Assembly (NCBI GenBank): GCA_964538455.1 | Contig: CAZIDZ010000067.1 | Span: forward strand, 1 to 9,187 | DNA from: JAZDLX01 sp964538455 | GTDB taxonomy: Bacteria > Electryoneota > Electryoneia > Electryoneales > Electryoneaceae | Direction of reading: 5' to 3' | DNA: 9,187 nt | Shown: in pieces, positions 4,536 through 9,187 of the stretch | Layout of the letters: each line of letters opens with the position of its first letter | Numbering within the stretch: the first letter of the stretch is position 1 | Made by a program: the position numbers and the translations under genes | The notes under the pieces: model-generated | The model's database searches: none | What the model was told of the DNA's origin: nothing | The model's input: only the letters and a program-made list of their open reading frames with translations

Positions 4536-6581
4536 ATGCGACGATCAAAACTTTTTCGCACTATCCTGATTCTGGCGCTCGTCGTGCTGGCGTTGGTCTA
4601 TCTCTACCCAACGTACCGCACGTTGACGCTGAACAAATCGGTCAAAGCGGACGTGGGAGAGCTGGCCTCTTTGACCGGTATGTCCCGAGCCAACCTGAAG
4701 CAGGACATTTTCCGGTTTGACGTGGATCTGAACCACGAGATCCGCTCCGACAGCAGTCTTGACAACGCGGCGCGAGACCAGGCGCTGGATGTTGTCAGGA
4801 CACTCCGTGACGACATTTATCCCCAGGTTGCTAGCGCATCTGAAGGTGCAATCAAGCTCGGCCTGGACCTGCAGGGCGGCATGCACTTGGTGCTCGAAGT
4901 CAATCTCGTCGAGTTGATGCACGACATCGCGAAGAACAAGGACGCCACGTTCGACGAGATCATGGAGCAGGTGCGCAACCAGCTGGACTCGAATCCGGAC
5001 GCCGATTTCGAGCAGGTTGTGATGAGCGCTTTTCATTCGCGGGATATCCCGATGGCGCGCTATTTCGGGGACCCGCGTCAATCCGACCGCGAAATCCTCC
5101 GCTCGCTGCGCAAACAGGCGGACGAAGCGGTCAGCCTCACCCTGACAACGCTGCGCAACCGAGTGGATGAATTCGGCGTCTCCGAACCAAGCATCACCAA
5201 GCAGGGTGCGCGGCGGATTGTTGTCGAGCTCCCGGGGATCCAGGATGCCGCCCGCGCCCGCCGCCTGATCGGCCGGACTGCGCTGCTCGAGTTCAAACTG
5301 CTCGCGCCGCAGGAGGTGACCGCCAAGGTTCTGCGCAACATCGACACCTACCTGGCGAAGAAGCTGAAGGAAGAGGGTGCGTTCAAGGAGCTGGAAACCT
5401 CCACTCCACTCACCCCCCGCGAGGAGTCCGAAGACACCACCACCAGCACGACGAAGCTGTTTGGTGAGGGTGCGGACCAGGATACCGCGGCGACGGCTGA
5501 AGGCCAGCAGCAGCTGAACGAAGAGCGCCCACTCAGTGGGTTGCTGAGCCTCTACCAGAGCGAAATCATCGTTCCTGCCGCCGACAGGACGACGGTCGAG
5601 CGTTTCCTCGGCCGCGAGGACGTAAAGGCGATCATCCCGCCCGAGTACGAGTTTGCCTGGAGCCACGAATCCTTCGTCGGGCAGGATGGCCGCACCTATT
5701 GGCGGCTGTACATGCTCAAATCACGCGCGGAACTGACAGGCAGCGCGCTGTCGGACGCTCAGGTTTCGATTGGTGGTGGATCCAACGTCGCCCAGGCCGG
5801 AGCGGCGATCGTGAACCTGACGATGAATCGTGACGGAGCACGCCGTTTCGCACGGATCACCGAGAGCAACGTCGGCCAGAAGCTGGCGATCGTGCTCGAC
5901 GGCAAAGTGCACATGGCCCCGGTGATCAAGACGCGAATCCCGGACGGCCGGGCAATCATTGAAGGCTCCGAGACCGTGGAGGAGGCGAGCGACCTCGCCG
6001 TCGTACTCCGGGCGGGCTCCCTGCCCGCTCCGGTGGAGATCATCGAAGAGCGGACGGTAGGTCCGTCGCTCGGCGCGGATTCGATCCACGCGGGCACTTC
6101 GAGCGCGGCTATCGGTTTTGCGCTCGTGGTGCTGTTCATGATTTTCTACTACCGCGGCGCAGGGATCATTGCGGATCTCGCGCTGATGCTGAACGTCGTT
6201 TTCCTGATGGCGGTTCTGGCGGGCTTCGGTTTTACCCTTACACTCCCGGGAATCGCAGGCGTGATCCTGACGATCGGTATGGCTGTGGATGCCAACGTGC
6301 TGATCTACGAGCGCGTCCGTGAGGAACTGCGCGCCGGCAAAACCGCCTGGAACGCGATCAAGAACGGGTACGACCGGGCTTTTGTGACGATTCTCGACGC
6401 GAACGTGACGACCCTGATCGCCGGCGTCGTTCTCTACCAGTTCGGAACCGGACCGATCCGGGGATTCGCTTTGACGCTGATGATCGGCATCATTTCGAGC
6501 ATGTTCACCGCGCTCGTCGTCAGCCGCGCAATCTTCGACTGGATTACGCACACCTGGACCATTAAAAAGTTGAGCATCTAA
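4536..6581 (+). CDS. secD: Protein translocase subunit SecD
   Basis: SecD and SecF form a membrane complex that uses the proton-motive force to complete export of proteins passing through SecYEG. The product is 681 residues from the ATG at 4536. It has an N-terminal membrane segment (about 7-25), the hallmark GLDLQGGMHLVLEV starting at 109, a large periplasmic domain, and five C-terminal membrane segments (about 525-670). The signature GMAVDANVLIYERVREE starts at 581; Asp585 corresponds to the conserved membrane aspartate implicated in proton coupling. A low-complexity insertion rich in Glu, Thr and Gln (about 282-334) makes it longer than E. coli SecD (615 residues). A GTG at 4470 would add 22 residues that are not membrane-like, so I prefer the ATG, although neither has a clear ribosome binding site. 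secF follows 3 nt after the stop. The leader (4376-4535) suggests conditional expression. Confidence 0.96.
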   Translation: MRRSKLFRTILILALVVLALVYLYPTYRTLTLNKSVKADVGELASLTGMSRANLKQDIFRFDVDLNHEIRSDSSLDNAARDQALDVVRTLRDDIYPQVASASEGAIKLGLDLQGGMHLVLEVNLVELMHDIAKNKDATFDEIMEQVRNQLDSNPDADFEQVVMSAFHSRDIPMARYFGDPRQSDREILRSLRKQADEAVSLTLTTLRNRVDEFGVSEPSITKQGARRIVVELPGIQDAARARRLIGRTALLEFKLLAPQEVTAKVLRNIDTYLAKKLKEEGAFKELETSTPLTPREESEDTTTSTTKLFGEGADQDTAATAEGQQQLNEERPLSGLLSLYQSEIIVPAADRTTVERFLGREDVKAIIPPEYEFAWSHESFVGQDGRTYWRLYMLKSRAELTGSALSDAQVSIGGGSNVAQAGAAIVNLTMNRDGARRFARITESNVGQKLAIVLDGKVHMAPVIKTRIPDGRAIIEGSETVEEASDLAVVLRAGSLPAPVEIIEERTVGPSLGADSIHAGTSSAAIGFALVVLFMIFYYRGAGIIADLALMLNVVFLMAVLAGFGFTLTLPGIAGVILTIGMAVDANVLIYERVREELRAGKTAWNAIKNGYDRAFVTILDANVTTLIAGVVLYQFGTGPIRGFALTLMIGIISSMFTALVVSRAIFDWITHTWTIKKLSI

Positions 6582-6584
6582 GCC

Positions 6585-7496
6585 ATGCTGCAGATTTTCA
6601 CGAACGCCAACTACGATTTTCAAGGCAAGCGCAAGATCGCGTTTACCGTCAGCGCCCTGGTGATTATCATCGGCCTCGTCGCCACGGTGCTGCAGGGAGG
6701 CCCGAGTCTCTCGATTGATTTCACGGGCGGTCTGCAGCTCGTGCTGAGGTTCGAGAAACCGGTGGCCGAGGGTCCGGTTCGCCAGACCGTGCGTCAACTC
6801 GGTTACCCCGACGCGGAAGTCAAGCAAGTCGTCGGAGGGGGGGAGCAGGATCTCCTCGTCCGCCTTCCGCTGCAGGAGGAGGGGGAGGATTTGCAGGCTC
6901 TGGAAGCGAAAATCCAGGAAGCCTTCACCAGCAATCCGATGACGATTCTTTCGGTGGAATCGGTGGGCCCGAAAATCGGGCATGAACTGCGCAATGCCGC
7001 GTTCCTCTCGATTCTCGCCTCGATGTTTTTCATCGTCATCTACATCACCTGGCGTTTCCAGTACCGCTACGCCATCGGTGCAATCGTCGCCCTGGCCCAC
7101 GACGTGCTGATCGTCTTCGGCCTGTTCAGCATTCTTCACCTGCAGATCAGCCTGCCTGTGGTCGCCGCGTTCCTGACCATCGTCGGCTATTCGCTCAATG
7201 ACACGATCGTGGTCTTCGACCGCATCCGTGAGAATGTCAAGAAGATGCGCTCGATAGATTTCACCGAGCAGGTGAACGTTTCGATCAACGAGACTCTTTC
7301 ACGCACGATTCTGACCGCGGGTACAACCCTGATCGTTCTTGTGGTACTTTATTTCATGGGCGGTTCGGTGCTGCACGATTTCGCCTTCGCGATGCTGGCG
7401 GGGGTGATTGTCGGCACTTATTCGTCGATCTATGTGGCGAGCCCGATTCTCGTCGAATGGAACCTTCGCCGCCCGGAAAAACGGAGAAAGGGCTAG
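6585..7496 (+). CDS. secF: Protein translocase subunit SecF
   Basis: This is the partner of SecD in the SecDF export motor. The 303-residue length is normal for the family. A first membrane segment (about 19-36) precedes the SecF motif SIDFTGG (43-49). A short periplasmic domain ends at VESVGPKIG (124-132), and five further membrane segments follow. AHDV (171-174) and GYSLNDTIVVFDRIREN (201-217) are the conserved transmembrane and loop motifs, with Asp206 and Arg213 in the positions expected for proton-coupled SecF. The C terminus is short and basic (RRPEKRRKG), cytoplasmic by the positive-inside rule. The ATG lies 3 nt after the secD TAA and has no strong Shine-Dalgarno sequence of its own, so translation is probably coupled to secD. 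A terminator-like hairpin follows at 7521-7558. Confidence 0.97.
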   Translation: MLQIFTNANYDFQGKRKIAFTVSALVIIIGLVATVLQGGPSLSIDFTGGLQLVLRFEKPVAEGPVRQTVRQLGYPDAEVKQVVGGGEQDLLVRLPLQEEGEDLQALEAKIQEAFTSNPMTILSVESVGPKIGHELRNAAFLSILASMFFIVIYITWRFQYRYAIGAIVALAHDVLIVFGLFSILHLQISLPVVAAFLTIVGYSLNDTIVVFDRIRENVKKMRSIDFTEQVNVSINETLSRTILTAGTTLIVLVVLYFMGGSVLHDFAFAMLAGVIVGTYSSIYVASPILVEWNLRRPEKRRKG

Positions 7497-7520
7497 GCGG
7501 ACCCACCCTGCACGATTTCC

Positions 7521-7558
7521 GCGCCCGGAGCTGCTGCGATGCCTCGGGCGCTTGTTTT
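7521..7558 (+). terminator. Probable intrinsic terminator between secF and purA
   Basis: GCGCCCGGAG (7521-7530) can pair with CTCGGGCGC (7543-7551), with one bulged G and a 12-nt loop, followed by TTGTTTT. It starts 24 nt after the secF stop. The bulge, large loop and interrupted T run suggest incomplete termination, so some read-through into purA is likely. I see no clear promoter between it and purA. Confidence 0.55.
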
Positions 7559-7608
7559 GCGGTGCGGCTGCGGCACCTGAAGCCGTGGGAGAAACCCGGG
7601 AGGGCAAC

Positions 7609-8886
7609 ATGTCCGTGCGCGTAATCGTCGGCTGTCAATGGGGCGACGAGGGCAAGGGCAAGATTGTAGACCTGCTCAGCCAGGACGCCGATGTCGTGGC
7701 GCGTTACCAGGGCGGCCCCAACGCCGGTCACACCGTCGTCATCGACGGCGAGCGAACCATTCTCCACCAGATCCCGTCGGGCATCCTGCACCCTCTGCCG
7801 GTGTGCTGCCTGGGCAACGGCTGCGTGATCGATCCGCGTGTCCTCTTCGAAGAGATCAGCATGCTCGAGGACAAGAACGTGCAGGTTCAGGGCAGGCTGT
7901 TCATCAGCCAGAAAGCGCACCTGATCATGCCCTACCATCGTGCGATTGACGAGGCCGCGGAAGCCGCAGCGGGGACGCGAAAGATCGGCACCACCGGGCG
8001 CGGAATCGGACCGGCATACACCGACAAGTACGCCCGCAGCGGCGTGCGCATCGTCGATCTGCTCGACCGCCCGTCCCTCGAACAGAAACTAAGAGCCAAC
8101 CTCGCCGACAAAAACCGGCTGCTGAAAGATTACTACAACAGAAGCGAACTCGACGTCAACCGCATTGTCGAAGAATACCTCGCGTTCGACGAGCATGTGG
8201 ACCCGTACATAAGGGACGTTTCCGTGTACCTCAACGAGGCGATCGGGGAGCGAAAGAACGTGCTCCTCGAGGGCGCACAGGGCACGCTGCTCGACATCGA
8301 TCACGGAACCTATCCCTTCGTCACCAGCAGCAATCCAACTGCAGGAGCGGCCGCCACCGGGGTAGGCCTCGGTCCGAGGGTGATCACCGAGGTGGTGGGC
8401 GTGCTGAAGGCGTACACCACCCGGGTCGGGAACGGTCCCTTCCCCACCGAGCTGGAGGAGCCTCTGCACAGTCAGTTCCGGGAATGGGGAGCGGAGTTCG
8501 GCGCGACGACCGGACGCGCGCGGCGGTGCGGGTGGCTCGACCTGGTGATCGCACGCTATGCCGCCCGCGTGAACAGCGTGGATGTCTGGGCGATCACGAA
8601 ACTGGATGTGCTCTCGCACCTCGAAGAAATCCAGGTCTGCACGGGATACAAGATCGAAGGGGAAACCGTGGACGAATTCCCTTCGGAGCCCTGGCTGCTG
8701 GAGGAGATCGAACCCGTGTACGAACCGATTCCGGGGTGGAACGCGGATATTTCCGAAGTGCGCAACTACCGCCAACTCCCCTTCCAGTGCAGGAACTACC
8801 TGGATTTCATCGAGGAGCACACCGGTGTGGCGAACGGCTGGGTCAGCGTCGGGCCGGAACGGGATGCGGTGATTCAGTTGCGCTAG
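7609..8886 (+). CDS. purA: Adenylosuccinate synthetase
   Basis: PurA catalyses IMP + L-aspartate + GTP to adenylosuccinate + GDP + phosphate, the first committed step from IMP to AMP, in the cytoplasm. The 425-residue product is close to the E. coli length (432). All family motifs are intact: GCQWGDEGKGK (8-18) with catalytic Asp13, NAGHT (38-42) with His41, GTTGRGIGPAY (127-137), EGAQG (221-225), TRVGNGPFPT (271-280), GATTGRARRCGW (298-309) and TKLDVL (330-335). The ATG at 7609 follows GGGAGGG (7598-7604) with 4 nt between; the frame is open further upstream into secF, but that extension has no family similarity. It is co-directional with secDF but separated by a terminator-like hairpin, and no purine-responsive leader is recognisable. 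The functional call is very secure. Confidence 0.98.
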   Translation: MSVRVIVGCQWGDEGKGKIVDLLSQDADVVARYQGGPNAGHTVVIDGERTILHQIPSGILHPLPVCCLGNGCVIDPRVLFEEISMLEDKNVQVQGRLFISQKAHLIMPYHRAIDEAAEAAAGTRKIGTTGRGIGPAYTDKYARSGVRIVDLLDRPSLEQKLRANLADKNRLLKDYYNRSELDVNRIVEEYLAFDEHVDPYIRDVSVYLNEAIGERKNVLLEGAQGTLLDIDHGTYPFVTSSNPTAGAAATGVGLGPRVITEVVGVLKAYTTRVGNGPFPTELEEPLHSQFREWGAEFGATTGRARRCGWLDLVIARYAARVNSVDVWAITKLDVLSHLEEIQVCTGYKIEGETVDEFPSEPWLLEEIEPVYEPIPGWNADISEVRNYRQLPFQCRNYLDFIEEHTGVANGWVSVGPERDAVIQLR

Positions 8887-8985
8887 GATAAATGAGTACA
8901 CCGAGAGCCCGAAGCGAGCCGGCAGGCGGGCATTTCGGTCTTGGATGTTTTAGGTTTGGGGTCGCGAGTTTTGAGCGGAGGTTGA
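8887..8985. other. Intergenic region after purA
   Basis: No gene is visible. GCCCG (8907-8911) can pair with CGGGC (8927-8931) around a 15-nt loop containing GCCGGC, with only a short T run after it. It is a weak terminator candidate for purA and I would not rely on it. Confidence 0.3.
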
Positions 8986-9096
8986 GTGACAGTTTCCTGA
9001 TTCCCGAGGAATGGGTTGAGGTTTAACATTGTCCCCGGGAGAAAAAGAAACAGACTTTCCGTTTCACCGGTTTATCAGGAATCAGGTAACTGTCAC
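8986..9096. mobile_element. Imperfect 19-bp inverted repeat, possible small IS200/RAYT-type non-autonomous element
   Basis: GTGACAGTTTCCTGATTCC (8986-9004) and its reverse complement at 9078-9096 differ at one position and flank 73 bases with no open frame. The flanking bases show no target-site duplication, as expected of IS200/RAYT (Y1 transposase) elements but not diagnostic. Terminal sequences of the GTGACAGTTACCTGATTCC kind are, to my memory, common around Y1-type transposase genes in uncultured bacteria; this is recollection, not a search. It could also act as a transcription-related hairpin between purA and the tRNA. Confidence 0.5.
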
Positions 9097-9113
9097 CGAG
9101 ATTTTCAGCGATC

Positions 9114-9186
9114 GATGGTGTAGCTCAGGTGGTAGAGCAGGGGCCTTTTAAGCCCAAGGTCGTGGGTTCGAGTCCCACCACCATCA
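9114..9186 (+). tRNA. tRNA-Lys (anticodon UUU)
   Basis: A full cloverleaf can be drawn. The acceptor stem is GATGGTG with CACCATC, the D arm GCTC/GAGC, and the anticodon loop CTTTTAA with anticodon TTT at 9147-9149. The T arm is GTGGG/CCCAC around TTCGAGT, and the discriminator base is A at 9186. The anticodon stem GGGGC/GCCCA has a G-A mismatch at its outer pair (27-43). One C follows before the window ends, so whether CCA is encoded cannot be decided. The TTT anticodon reads AAA and AAG. Confidence 0.96.
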
Positions 9187-9187
9187 C

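Noticed and set aside
4545..5666. A 373-codon minus-strand frame opposite secD
   Set aside because: It has low-complexity composition and lies opposite the conserved SecD periplasmic domain; treated as a shadow.
5721..7139. A 472-codon open frame on the minus strand opposite secD and secF
   Set aside because: Its translation is rich in Arg, His, Asp and Gln with no domain, typical of the antisense of GC-rich genes; both plus-strand genes are unmistakable.
7539..7580. A 13-codon ORF in the secF-purA gap with GGAG 8 nt upstream
   Set aside because: The GGAG and the ATG belong to the hairpin and its loop; the peptide is very short and is not close to the purA start, so it is probably fortuitous.
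7408..7608. N-terminal extension of the purA frame into secF
   Set aside because: The ATG at 7609 has a strong GGGAGGG site and begins the standard PurA N terminus; the extension overlaps secF and is arginine-rich.

Overview
The window is a bacterial chromosomal segment, probably a scaffold from an uncultured organism: it carries a run of exactly 100 Ns (1727-1826), as scaffolding software inserts. Coding regions are GC-rich and intergenic DNA is more AT-rich, most clearly at 1-70 and around 2400-2520. Gene content is mostly housekeeping. A two-subunit glycine decarboxylase, a split-type SecD plus SecF, and small exported proteins with Sec signal peptides suggest a diderm bacterium outside the well-studied phyla. 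I cannot place it further from sequence alone.

Layout: 231-1679 (minus) is gcvPB, the PLP-binding beta subunit of the glycine cleavage P protein, with a terminator at 121-144. Its upstream side runs into the assembly gap, and no gcvPA is visible. At 1972-2343 (minus) lies a small unrecognised exported protein, followed on its own strand by two hairpin-plus-T-run terminators. From about 2344-2645 a divergent intergenic region leads to 2646-3557 (plus), a membrane-anchored SMP-30/gluconolactonase-like beta-propeller. A pair of 31-bp perfect inverted repeats (3618-3781) separates it from 3845-4303 (plus), a secreted DsrE-like protein whose start is preceded by a run of nine Gs.

The second half is secD (4536-6581), secF (6585-7496) and purA (7609-8886), all on plus, then tRNA-Lys(UUU) at 9114-9186. 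secD and secF are 3 nt apart and form the SecDF membrane complex that uses the proton-motive force to pull exported proteins through SecYEG. purA makes adenylosuccinate for AMP synthesis. It is separated from secF by a probable terminator, so it is only loosely tied to secDF. An imperfect 19-bp inverted repeat (8986-9096), like the ends of small IS200/RAYT-type elements, lies just upstream of the tRNA.

The most interesting region is the secD leader (about 4376-4535). It has a near-consensus promoter and an intrinsic terminator placed before secD. Three short segments could pair in mutually exclusive ways, two outcomes being an antiterminator and the terminator. A 36-codon upstream ORF ends 4 nt before the secD ATG, which has no obvious Shine-Dalgarno sequence. 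Together these look like an attenuation or leader-peptide device controlling secDF, but this is inference from sequence only.
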